This document shows, in pieces, positions 52,541-60,469 of a DNA stretch of 64,000 nucleotides. Made by a program: the position numbers and the translations under genes. The notes below the pieces were generated by a model, which searched no databases, was not told where the DNA came from, and saw only the letters and a program-made list of their open reading frames with translations. Each line of letters starts with the position of its first letter. Within the stretch, counting starts at the first letter, position 1. Source of the DNA: Amycolatopsis jiangsuensis (lineage in GTDB: Bacteria > Actinomycetota > Actinomycetes > Mycobacteriales > Pseudonocardiaceae); assembly GCF_014204865.1 (NCBI RefSeq), contig NZ_JACHMG010000001.1, forward strand, positions 1,984,001 through 2,048,000. Direction: 5' to 3'.

Positions 52541-54148
52541 ATGTCCCGATCCACCACGGGGACCGGTCCTTCGTTCGACCGCCGTGCGCTGCTGCGCTAC
52601 ACGGGGCTCGCGGCGGTGGCCTTCTCGCCCGCGCTCGCGGCGTGCGGCGGCCCGCCGTCGACGATCAGGGTCGGCAATTCCGCCGATCTGATCACCGCGG
52701 TGATCGGCTACGGCAACAACCAGTCGTGGGATCCCCTGCAGACCGCCTCCGCGTTCTCGATGGCAGGGTTTCTGCACAGCTACGAATCCCTTGTCGAGGG
52801 CGATCCGGTGAGCCGCGAGCCGTACGCGGGACTGGCCAAGGCGCTGCCGGCCGACCTGCGCGGCACGCGCCTGCGCTTCGAGCTGCGTCCGGGCGCGAAA
52901 TGGCACGACGGGCAGCCGGTACTGGCCGACGACGTGGTGTTCACCTACGCGCGCGTCCTCGATCCGCAGGAGAACGTGCTCATCCACAGCTTCTTCTCGC
53001 AGTGGCTGACGCAGGTGCGCAAGGTCGACGAACGGGCCGTGGAGTTCGTGCTGAAGTTCCCGTTCTCCTATGCACTGCAACGTATCCAGATGTGCAAGAT
53101 CGTGCCGAAGCACGTGTTCGAGAACAACTGGGGCGCGGCCGCGGCGGGCACGGTCGTCGGCTCCGGGCCGTACCGGGTCAGCGAGCAGGCACCGTTGTCG
53201 CACACCGTGTTCGAACGGTTCGAGGACTACAACGGCCCGCGCCCGGCCGCCTACCGCAAGATGATCTGGAAGTCCGTGGTGGATTCGGCGCCCCGGGTCG
53301 CGGCGGTCTCCGGTGCCCGGCCGGACGCGCAGATCGTGGAGAACATCCCGCCGGCCAACGCGGATCAGCTGCGGGCGGCCGGGCGCACCGTCGAATTCGC
53401 CGACGGCGGGAACAACCTGTACCTGATGTTCAACACCGCGCACGCGCCGTTCGGGGACCGGCGCGTGCGCCAGGCCCTGCACTACGCGATCGACAAGGAG
53501 AAGATGATCGAGATCGGGCTGCGTGGCGCGGGCAGCCCGGGCACCTCGTTCATCAACCCGGAACTGCCGCAGTCCCAGCCCGCCGCCGAGGACTTCCGCC
53601 ACGACCCCGCCAAGGCGAAGAAGCTGCTCGCCGAGGCCGGCGTCACCAACCTGCGGATGTCCCTGTCCACCACCAACACCTCGCTCGTGCTCGACTGCGT
53701 GAAGGTGATCAAGGAGGGCTGGGACGCGATCGGCGTGCAGACCACTTTGGACTCCCAGGACACCAAGGCGCTGTTCTCCAAACTGGACAACGGAACCGAC
53801 TTCCAGGCCGTGGCCACCACGGCCAACGCCATGCAGTTCGGCAACGACCCGGATCTGCTGATCCGCTACTACTACGACGCGCAGTCGCTGATGATGACCG
53901 AGTACGCCCGCTGGACCGGCGCGGACGCCCAGGCCCTGCTCACCCTGCAGGACCGGGCCGCCGCCGAGACCGACGACACGAAGCGGTCCGCCCGGTACCG
54001 GCAGCTGCTCGACCTGATCTCACGGGAGGCGGTCATCTACCCACTCGTCTTCACCCGGATGGGCACGGCGTGGGATCCGCGGGAGATCTCCGGTGTGCGG
54101 GCCCAGGGCTATCCCGGGATCAACCTCAACCAGGCCGAACCCGCCTGA
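52541..54148 (+). CDS. Dpp/Opp-type ABC transporter substrate-binding lipoprotein (probable sialic acid or oligosaccharide)
   Basis: This 535-residue protein has the N-terminus FDRRALLRYTGLAAVAFSPA, a twin-arginine-like signal with lipobox LAAC (Cys 35). The SBP_bac_5 fold is shown by LVEGDPVSREPYAGLAKALP and RFELRPGAKWHDGQPVLADDVVFTYARV-type sequence near residues 85-145. RQALHYAIDKEKMIEIGLRG lies in the C-terminal half. It captures ligand outside the membrane. AGGAG precedes the ATG. By gene context (sialidase, NanA-like lyase) the ligand is more likely a sialic acid or glycan fragment than a peptide; Dpp-type sialic-acid importers are known in Corynebacterium. Confidence 0.93.
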   Translation: MSRSTTGTGPSFDRRALLRYTGLAAVAFSPALAACGGPPSTIRVGNSADLITAVIGYGNNQSWDPLQTASAFSMAGFLHSYESLVEGDPVSREPYAGLAKALPADLRGTRLRFELRPGAKWHDGQPVLADDVVFTYARVLDPQENVLIHSFFSQWLTQVRKVDERAVEFVLKFPFSYALQRIQMCKIVPKHVFENNWGAAAAGTVVGSGPYRVSEQAPLSHTVFERFEDYNGPRPAAYRKMIWKSVVDSAPRVAAVSGARPDAQIVENIPPANADQLRAAGRTVEFADGGNNLYLMFNTAHAPFGDRRVRQALHYAIDKEKMIEIGLRGAGSPGTSFINPELPQSQPAAEDFRHDPAKAKKLLAEAGVTNLRMSLSTTNTSLVLDCVKVIKEGWDAIGVQTTLDSQDTKALFSKLDNGTDFQAVATTANAMQFGNDPDLLIRYYYDAQSLMMTEYARWTGADAQALLTLQDRAAAETDDTKRSARYRQLLDLISREAVIYPLVFTRMGTAWDPREISGVRAQGYPGINLNQAEPA

Positions 54149-54167
54149 CCCCCACCCTCCCCTGATT

Positions 54168-54196
54168 GCCTGCGCCGGTGAGAAACCGGCGCAGGC
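54168..54196. terminator. Strong hairpin after the binding-protein gene (shared motif family)
   Basis: A perfect 12-base stem GCCTGCGCCGGT/ACCGGCGCAGGC (54168-54179, 54185-54196) has a GAGAA loop and is followed by ACTCACGAG. The same GCCGGTGAGAA(A)CCGGC core and CACTCACGA tail occur in the 2297-2338 hairpin. It would reduce read-through so that the binding protein is made in excess over the permeases. Confidence 0.75.
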
Positions 54197-54213
54197 ACTC
54201 ACGAGGCAGCTAG

Positions 54214-55644
54214 TACTCCAGCCGGACTTCGTGATCGGGGCTGGTGGGGGGGTGCCTGGAGATGGGTGCGGCCGACAGTTGATCATGGTTGGTTGTGTGG
54301 ACTTCCCAAGATCGCCTGACGGCCGCAGGTGTGAGCATAGACCCTGTCCGGTGGCGGGCGATGTTCGATGAGCTCATGGGGCGGATCGCGGGCCGGTTCG
54401 GGCGGGTCGAACCGCGTCGTGGGGCGGAGAAGTTGTTGCTGGGGTTGATGTCTGAGTTGCCGCGGAAGAATTGCTGGACCATCGCCGAGTATGTCGGGGA
54501 CCCGAGCCCGGACAGGTTGCAGCATGTGCTGGCGCGGGCGGTGTGGGACGCCGACGCGGTACGCGACGACCTGCGTGACTACGTGGTCGAGCACCTCGGT
54601 GAGACTGACGCGGTCCTGATCGTGGACGAGACCGGGGATGTGAAGAAAGGCAGCCACACGGTCGGGACGCAGCGCCAGTACACGGGCACTGCTGGGCGGA
54701 TCGAGAACTCCCAGGTCGCGGTCTATCTGACCTACGCCACCACCGCGGGACACGCCTTCGTGGACCGGGCCCTGTATCTGCCGAAGTCCTGGACCAGCGA
54801 CCCCGAACGCTGCCACGCGGCCGGAATCGACGAGAACATCGCGTTCGCGACCAAACCGGCGCTGGCCACCGAGATGATCGCCCGCACCCTCGACGCCGGA
54901 ATCACGGCGTCCTGGGTGACCGGCGACGAAGTGTATGGCGCCGACCCGCACCTGCGCACGGAACTGGAACACCGTGGTGCCGGCTACGTGCTGGCCATCG
55001 GACGCGACCGCCGCGTCGCGACCGGAGTCGGCACCTTCCGCCCCGACGACCTCGCGGGACGGCTGCCGAAACACGTGTGGCAACGCTTCTCCGCCGGTGC
55101 GGGCGCGAAAGGACACCGCTACTACGACTGGGCCCTGATCGACATCGACCCTGACACCACACCGGCGGGACACCGGTGGCTGCTGATCCGGCGCAACCGC
55201 CGCACGAAAGAACTCGCGTTCTACCGCTGCTTCGCAGCCACTGCCACCGCGCTGCCCGTTCTGGTGCGGGTGGCCGGAACCCGATGGCGCGTCGAGGAAT
55301 CCTTCCAAACCAGCAAAGGACTCACCGGACTTGACCAGCACCAAGTCCGCCGCTGGACCTCCTGGCACCGCTGGACCATCCTGGCGATGCTCGCCCACGC
55401 CTTCCTCACCATCGTTGCCGCCACCGAGCGCACCCGGCAAGCGACCTCGACCGACTGGATTTCCTTGACCTGCAACGAAGTCCAGCACCTATTCGCCACA
55501 CTCGCCATCACACCGATCACCGACATCGCGCACCGACTACGCTGCTCGATCTGGCGCAGACAACACCAATACCGAGCACGGCAGGCCCACTACCAGCGAC
55601 AAGCCACCCGAGAACCATGAACATCACGATCTACGGCTGGAGTA
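54214..55644 (+). mobile_element. IS701-family insertion sequence, complete, with CTAG target duplication
   Basis: The element is 1431 bp. The terminal inverted repeats start TACTCCAGCCG at both ends and agree at 19 of the first 22 bases (left 54214-54235, right 55623-55644). It is flanked by direct CTAG repeats at 54210-54213 and 55645-55648, the 4-base YTAR-type duplication known for the IS701 family. One intact transposase gene fills it. The insertion splits a transport operon between the binding-protein and permease genes. Confidence 0.92.
54289..55620 (+). CDS. IS701 family DDE transposase
   Basis: This 443-residue protein has the DDE catalytic core. The first Asp is in AVLIVDETGDVKKGSHTVGT, the second in ITASWVTGDEVYGADPHLRT, and the Glu in TRWRVEESFQTSKGLTGLDQ, with QHQVRRWTSWHR after it as in IS701 and related IS4-like transposases. 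The frame opens with TTG at 54289 or GTG at 54295; no strong ribosome site is seen. The gene is intact and spans most of the element, so it may be active. Confidence 0.95.
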   Translation: MVVWTSQDRLTAAGVSIDPVRWRAMFDELMGRIAGRFGRVEPRRGAEKLLLGLMSELPRKNCWTIAEYVGDPSPDRLQHVLARAVWDADAVRDDLRDYVVEHLGETDAVLIVDETGDVKKGSHTVGTQRQYTGTAGRIENSQVAVYLTYATTAGHAFVDRALYLPKSWTSDPERCHAAGIDENIAFATKPALATEMIARTLDAGITASWVTGDEVYGADPHLRTELEHRGAGYVLAIGRDRRVATGVGTFRPDDLAGRLPKHVWQRFSAGAGAKGHRYYDWALIDIDPDTTPAGHRWLLIRRNRRTKELAFYRCFAATATALPVLVRVAGTRWRVEESFQTSKGLTGLDQHQVRRWTSWHRWTILAMLAHAFLTIVAATERTRQATSTDWISLTCNEVQHLFATLAITPITDIAHRLRCSIWRRQHQYRARQAHYQRQATREP

Positions 55645-55659
55645 CTAGGAGAGTCCACT

Positions 55660-56619
55660 GTGCTCGTCGTCGTCCGGATGCTGGCCGGCCGCATCCTCGC
55701 TCTGATACCGCTGCTGCTCGGCGTGATCCTGTTCGTGTTCATCGTGATGCGGTTCTCGCCGGTCGATCCGGCACTGGCCGCGTTCAACGGGGCCAACGCC
55801 ACGCCGGAGCAGCTGCAGCAGTTCCGCGCGGCCAACGGCCTGCTCGACCCGCTTCCCCTGCAGTACGTGCACTTCGTGTGGCATCTGCTGCAGGGCGACT
55901 TCGGCACCAGCGTGATCACCAAGGAGCCGGTGGGCCAGACCATCGCGACCGCGCTCCCGCTGACCGTGCAGCTGACCCTGCTGGGGCTGGTGCTCGCGCT
56001 CGTGCTGGCCCTGCTGCTGGGGGTGACCTCGGCACTGTTCCGCGGCCGCTGGCCGGACCACCTGATCCGGGTGGTCACCCTCGCCGGGGTGGCCGCTCCG
56101 GCGTTCTGGATCGCGCTGCTGCTCGTGCAGTGGCTAGCGGTGGGCAAGGGCCTCTTCCCCACCAGCGGCTACATCAACCCCCGCGATTCGTTCTCCGGCT
56201 GGCTGAACGCGCTCACCCTGCCCGCGATCTCGCTGTCGCTGCCGGTGGCCGCGCAACTGACCCGGGTGATCCGCACGTCGATGGTGGAGGAACTGGACAA
56301 GGACTACGTGCGCACCGCGCGCGGCGGCGGGCTGCCGCCGGTGGTCGTGGTGGGCCGCAACGTGCTGCGCAACGCGCTGGTCACCCCGCTCACCGTGCTG
56401 GGCCTACGCATCGGCTACCTGCTCGGCGGCGCGGTGGTGATCGAGACGATGTTCGCACTGCCCGGGATGGGACAGAACATGATCCAAGCGGTACAGGACG
56501 GGGACACCGCCAAGGTGCAGGGCTTCGTGATCACCATCGCGATCGCCTTCGTCCTGGTGAACCTCGTGGTCGACGTGCTCTACCTGCTGGCCAGCCCGCG
56601 CCTGCGGAGCCGGTCGTGA
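55660..56619 (+). CDS. Dpp-type ABC transporter permease (DppB-like)
   Basis: This 319-residue protein has six hydrophobic helices, an N-terminal helix typical of DppB (ILALIPLLLGVILFVFIVMR) and the EAA loop DYVRTARGGGLPPVVVVGRN. It starts at a GTG behind AGGAGAG; this ribosome site begins inside the right CTAG target copy of the IS. The gene starts 11 bases after that copy, so its transcription now depends on read-through of the IS or on a promoter within it. It pairs with the fused permease-ATPase downstream, with which it overlaps at TGATG. Confidence 0.93.
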   Translation: MLVVVRMLAGRILALIPLLLGVILFVFIVMRFSPVDPALAAFNGANATPEQLQQFRAANGLLDPLPLQYVHFVWHLLQGDFGTSVITKEPVGQTIATALPLTVQLTLLGLVLALVLALLLGVTSALFRGRWPDHLIRVVTLAGVAAPAFWIALLLVQWLAVGKGLFPTSGYINPRDSFSGWLNALTLPAISLSLPVAAQLTRVIRTSMVEELDKDYVRTARGGGLPPVVVVGRNVLRNALVTPLTVLGLRIGYLLGGAVVIETMFALPGMGQNMIQAVQDGDTAKVQGFVITIAIAFVLVNLVVDVLYLLASPRLRSRS

Positions 56620-58580
56620 TGCGCCCCGTGCTGCGCCCGGGCCTGACCGCCCGGCTGTCCCGGCCCGGCATCCGCTTCCGGCGGCTACCGCTGTCCTCGT
56701 GGCTCGCGCTGGCCGTGCTGCTCGTGCTCGTGCTGACCGCGGTGGCCGGCGCCCTGTTCGTGACGCACGATCCCGACGCGCTGAGCACCGACACCGGCGG
56801 GCCGAGCGCGGCGCACTGGTTCGGCACCGACCAGTCCGGCCGCGACATCTTCTCCCGGCTCGTGGCGGGCACCCGGTGGTCGCTGGCGATCGGCCTCGGC
56901 GCCACCGTGCTGGCCCTGGTCGCCGGGACGGTGCTCGGCTCGTTCGCGGCGACCACCGGGCGGCGCACCGACTCCGTGGTGATGCGGGTGCTCGACGTGC
57001 TGATGGCCTTCCCCGGGGTCGCGCTCGCCGCGGTGCTGGTCGCCGTGTTCGGCCGCGGCATCCTGGTGCTGATCCTCGCGATCGGGTTCCTCAACATGGC
57101 GCCGGTGGCCCGCGTGGTGCGGGCGAACGTGCAGGCGCAGTACGGCGAGGACTACGTGGCCGCCGAACGGGTGCTCGGCGCGAAGCGGCTGTTCATCCTG
57201 GCCCGGCACGTCGCGGTCAACTGTGCCGCGCCGATCCTGGTCTACTGCACGGTGACGGTGGCCGACGCGATCGTGTTCGAGGCTTCCCTGTCGTTCATCG
57301 GCGCGGGGATCCAGCCACCCAACCCGTCCTGGGGATCGGTGCTGTCCGACGGCAAGGACCTGGTGCTCACCGGCGGCTGGTGGGCCACGCTGTTCCCCGG
57401 CCTGCTGATCCTGATCACGGTGCTGGCGCTGAACATCCTGTCCGAGGGGATTTCCGACGCCTGGGCCGCGCCGCCCGCTCGCACCGCCAAGGCGGGTGAG
57501 GCCGCGCAGCTGGTCGAGGAGGCGGCCACGAGCACCGCACCCGTCCTGCCGCTGCGCGGGCTCCGCGAAGCCGGGGAACGGTTGTCGGCCAAAGCACGCG
57601 ACCTCTCCGCCCGGCCCGCGGTGCTGGAGGTCGACCAGCTCACCGTCTCCTTCCCGGAGCGGCACCGGGGCGTACGGGTGGTCGACGGCGTGTCGTTCAC
57701 CGTGCGGGCCGGGGAGGTGCTCGGCCTGATCGGCGAATCCGGCTGCGGCAAATCGCTGACCGCGCTGTCGGTCATGGGTCTGGCACCGGAGGGGGCGTGC
57801 CTGGGCGGCGCGATCCGCTTCGCCGGCGAGGACCTGCTGACCATGAAGCCCGGCACCCGGCGCCGGCACCTCGGGCACGACCTCTCCATGGTCTACCAGG
57901 ACGCGCTCAGTTCGCTGAACCCGGCGATGACGATCCGCGCGCAGCTCAAGCAGTTCACCCGCCGCGGCGGCACCCGGAGCCCGGCGGAGCTGCTGGAGCT
58001 GGTGAACCTCGATCCGGACCGGACGCTGCGGGCGTACCCGCACGAACTGTCCGGCGGCCAGCGCCAGCGGGTGCTGATCGCGATGGCACTTTCGCGCAGC
58101 CCGAAGCTGATCGTGGCCGACGAGCCGACCACCGCGCTCGACGTGACCGTGCAGGCGCAGATCATCGCGCTGCTGCTGCGGCTGCAGGAGGAACTGGGTT
58201 TCGCGCTCGTGCTGGTGTCCCACGACCTCGCGCTGGTTTCCGACGTCGCGGACCGCGTGGTCGTGATGTACGGCGGGCAGGTGGCCGAAAGCGGGACGAC
58301 CGCGCAGGTCGTCGGCTCGCCGCGGCACCACTACACCCGCGGTCTGCTGAGCGCGGTGCTGTCGCTGGAGGAGAACGAAACCACGCTCACCCAGATCAAG
58401 GGCGTCGTGCCCGCTCCCGCGGACTTCCCGCCCGGCTGCCGGTTCGCGACCCGGTGCCCGGCCGCGCGTGGACACTGTTTCGAGGTGCAGCCCGAAACCC
58501 GCGGTGACGGCCACGAGGTGGCCTGTCACTACCCGGCCGAAAGCACGTCGCCCGCGGTGGCGGAAGGAGCGCAGGCATGA
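56619..58580 (+). CDS. Dpp-type ABC transporter fusion: permease (DppC-like) plus ATPase (DppD-like)
   Basis: This 653-residue protein joins two usual subunits. Residues of about 1-285 are a DppC-like permease (HWFGTDQSGRDIFSRLVAGT; EAA loop GEDYVAAERVLGAKRLFILA). A linker of about 45 residues follows. Residues of about 330-650 form an ATPase with Walker A GESGCGKS, signature LSGGQRQRVLIAMALS, Walker B LIVADEPTTALD and the Opp C-terminal Cys cluster (FATRCPAARGHC). The fusion fixes one permease to one ATPase. The start is the ATG in the TGATG overlap. Confidence 0.94.
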   Translation: MRPVLRPGLTARLSRPGIRFRRLPLSSWLALAVLLVLVLTAVAGALFVTHDPDALSTDTGGPSAAHWFGTDQSGRDIFSRLVAGTRWSLAIGLGATVLALVAGTVLGSFAATTGRRTDSVVMRVLDVLMAFPGVALAAVLVAVFGRGILVLILAIGFLNMAPVARVVRANVQAQYGEDYVAAERVLGAKRLFILARHVAVNCAAPILVYCTVTVADAIVFEASLSFIGAGIQPPNPSWGSVLSDGKDLVLTGGWWATLFPGLLILITVLALNILSEGISDAWAAPPARTAKAGEAAQLVEEAATSTAPVLPLRGLREAGERLSAKARDLSARPAVLEVDQLTVSFPERHRGVRVVDGVSFTVRAGEVLGLIGESGCGKSLTALSVMGLAPEGACLGGAIRFAGEDLLTMKPGTRRRHLGHDLSMVYQDALSSLNPAMTIRAQLKQFTRRGGTRSPAELLELVNLDPDRTLRAYPHELSGGQRQRVLIAMALSRSPKLIVADEPTTALDVTVQAQIIALLLRLQEELGFALVLVSHDLALVSDVADRVVVMYGGQVAESGTTAQVVGSPRHHYTRGLLSAVLSLEENETTLTQIKGVVPAPADFPPGCRFATRCPAARGHCFEVQPETRGDGHEVACHYPAESTSPAVAEGAQA

Positions 58581-59542
58581 GCCTCGTGGAAGTCGAAGGC
58601 GTGCACGTGGTGCACCGCGTCCGCGGCGCGAGCCTGTTCGGGCACGAGCAGGTATATGCGTTGACCGACGTGGGCCTGGCCATCGAAGCGGGCGAAACCG
58701 TCGGCGTGGTCGGGGAATCCGGGTGCGGCAAGTCCACTTTGGCCAAGGTGCTGGTCGGGCTGCAGAAGCCGGCAGAGGGCACGGTCCGCTACTCCGGCGC
58801 CCCGCTGAGCGCGCTGCGCCCGATCGAACTCGGCCGCACGGTCGGCATGGTGTTCCAGGACCCGGCCACCGCGCTCAACCGGCGGCTGCCGGTCGAGAAG
58901 ATCCTGCGTGACCCGCTCGACGTGCATCACGAAGGCACTGCCGCACAGCGGGCCGAGCGGGTACGGGAGCTGATGGGCCTGGTCGGGCTTCCCGGCAGCG
59001 TCGCCGACGCGCTGCCCTCGCAGCTTTCGGGCGGGCAACGTCAGCGGGTGGCGATCGCCCGCGCGCTCGCGCTGCGCCCGGCGTTGCTGGTCGCGGACGA
59101 ACCGACGTCCGCGCTCGATGTGTCGGTCCGGGCGCAGATCCTGAACCTGTTGCTGGATCTGAAGGAGCGGCTCGGCCTGGCGATGGTGTTCGTGTCCCAC
59201 GACATCCAGACCGTGCGGCGGATGAGCGACCGGATCGTGACCATGTACCTCGGCCGGATCGTCGAGCAGGCGCCGGCCGGGGACCTGCCCGGGCACGCGC
59301 ACCATCCGTACACGCGGGCGCTGTTCTCCGCCACCCCGAGCCTGCTGCATCCGGTCGAGCCGATCGTGCTGAGCGGGCCCGTTCCATCGGCGACCGCGCC
59401 ACCGCCCGGCTGCCCGTTCCACACCCGCTGCCCCCGGGCCACCGCCGAGTGCTCGGCCGCGCTGCCCCCGGTGGACGGCACGGCCGGGCACACCTACCGC
59501 TGCATCCATCCCGAGATCCCGACCGGAGTGAACGCCTCATGA
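58577..59542 (+). CDS. Dpp-type ABC transporter ATPase (DppF-like)
   Basis: This 321-residue ATPase has Walker A GESGCGKSTLAKVL, a Q-loop in VGMVFQDPATALNRR, signature LSGGQRQRVAIARALA, Walker B LLVADEPTSALD and the C-terminal oligopeptide domain FHTRCPRATAECSAA. It overlaps the fused subunit at ATGA and the lyase gene at ATGA. With the fused protein it gives the two ATPase halves required by the importer. Confidence 0.95.
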   Translation: MSLVEVEGVHVVHRVRGASLFGHEQVYALTDVGLAIEAGETVGVVGESGCGKSTLAKVLVGLQKPAEGTVRYSGAPLSALRPIELGRTVGMVFQDPATALNRRLPVEKILRDPLDVHHEGTAAQRAERVRELMGLVGLPGSVADALPSQLSGGQRQRVAIARALALRPALLVADEPTSALDVSVRAQILNLLLDLKERLGLAMVFVSHDIQTVRRMSDRIVTMYLGRIVEQAPAGDLPGHAHHPYTRALFSATPSLLHPVEPIVLSGPVPSATAPPPGCPFHTRCPRATAECSAALPPVDGTAGHTYRCIHPEIPTGVNAS

Positions 59543-60468
59543 CCGCGCCGAAATTCGCCGGCATCATCCCGCCCCTGTGCACCCCGCTGCACGACGACTT
59601 CACGGTGGACACCGCGTCCTTGCGGCGCCACATCGACTTCCAGCTCGAGGCCGGTGTGCACGGGGTCTTCGTGCTCGGCTCGTCGAGCGAGGTCGCTTTC
59701 CTGCCCGACCGGCAGCGGCAAGTCGTCATCGAAACCGCGGTGGACCAGGTCGCCGGCCGGGTACCGGTGCTGGCCGGCTGCATCGACATGACGACCCTGC
59801 GGGTGGCCGAGCACCTGAAGACGGCCGAGGCCGCCGGCGCGGACGCGATGGTGGTGACCGCGCCGTACTACACCCGTACCCACAGCGCGGAGATCGACCT
59901 GCACTTCCGGTTGCTGCACGACGGGACCGAGCTGCCGATCTTCGCCTACGACATCCCGGTCGCGGTGCACACGAAGCTCGACCGGCAGCTGGTGCTGGCC
60001 CTGGCCGCGGACGGGGTGCTCGCCGGGGTCAAGGACTCCAGCGGCGACGAGGCCGGATTCCGCTTCCTGCTCAAGGGACGCCGGGAGCGTGGGCTCGATT
60101 CCTTCGCCGTGTTCACCGGATCCGAACTGCTCGTCGATTCCGCGCTGGCGCTGGGTGCCGACGGCGCGGTACCCGGCCTCGGGAACGTCGATCCGGCCGG
60201 CTACGTGCGGATCCACGACCACTTCCGCACCGGTGACACGGCAGCCGCCCGTCGCGAGCAGGAACGGCTGCTGTCCCTGTTCGGCATCACCGACGTCGCA
60301 CCACCTGCCCGGATGGGCCGCGGCTCGGCCGCGCTCGGCGCGTTCAAGGCGGCGATGAAGATGCGCGGTTTCATCGACAACGCGGTGACCGCACCTCCGC
60401 AGCTGCCGCTGAACGCCGAGGAGCTGTTGCAGATCAAGGAAAAACTGGCGGAATCGGGGTTGCTCTGA
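59539..60468 (+). CDS. DHDPS/NAL family lyase, probable N-acetylneuraminate lyase
   Basis: This 309-residue TIM-barrel protein has its Schiff-base lysine in AGVKDSSGDEAGF at position 165 and its tyrosine in IFAYDIPVAV at position 137. These are the numbers of the catalytic Lys and Tyr in E. coli NanA. The carboxylate loop reads GSSSEVAF, where NanA has GSTGE, so substrate scope could differ. Between a sialidase, a galactosidase and an importer, cleavage of sialic acid to N-acetylmannosamine and pyruvate is the best guess. No nanK, nanE or nagB gene is seen in the window. Confidence 0.88.
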   Translation: MTAPKFAGIIPPLCTPLHDDFTVDTASLRRHIDFQLEAGVHGVFVLGSSSEVAFLPDRQRQVVIETAVDQVAGRVPVLAGCIDMTTLRVAEHLKTAEAAGADAMVVTAPYYTRTHSAEIDLHFRLLHDGTELPIFAYDIPVAVHTKLDRQLVLALAADGVLAGVKDSSGDEAGFRFLLKGRRERGLDSFAVFTGSELLVDSALALGADGAVPGLGNVDPAGYVRIHDHFRTGDTAAARREQERLLSLFGITDVAPPARMGRGSAALGAFKAAMKMRGFIDNAVTAPPQLPLNAEELLQIKEKLAESGLL

Positions 60469-60469
60469 G

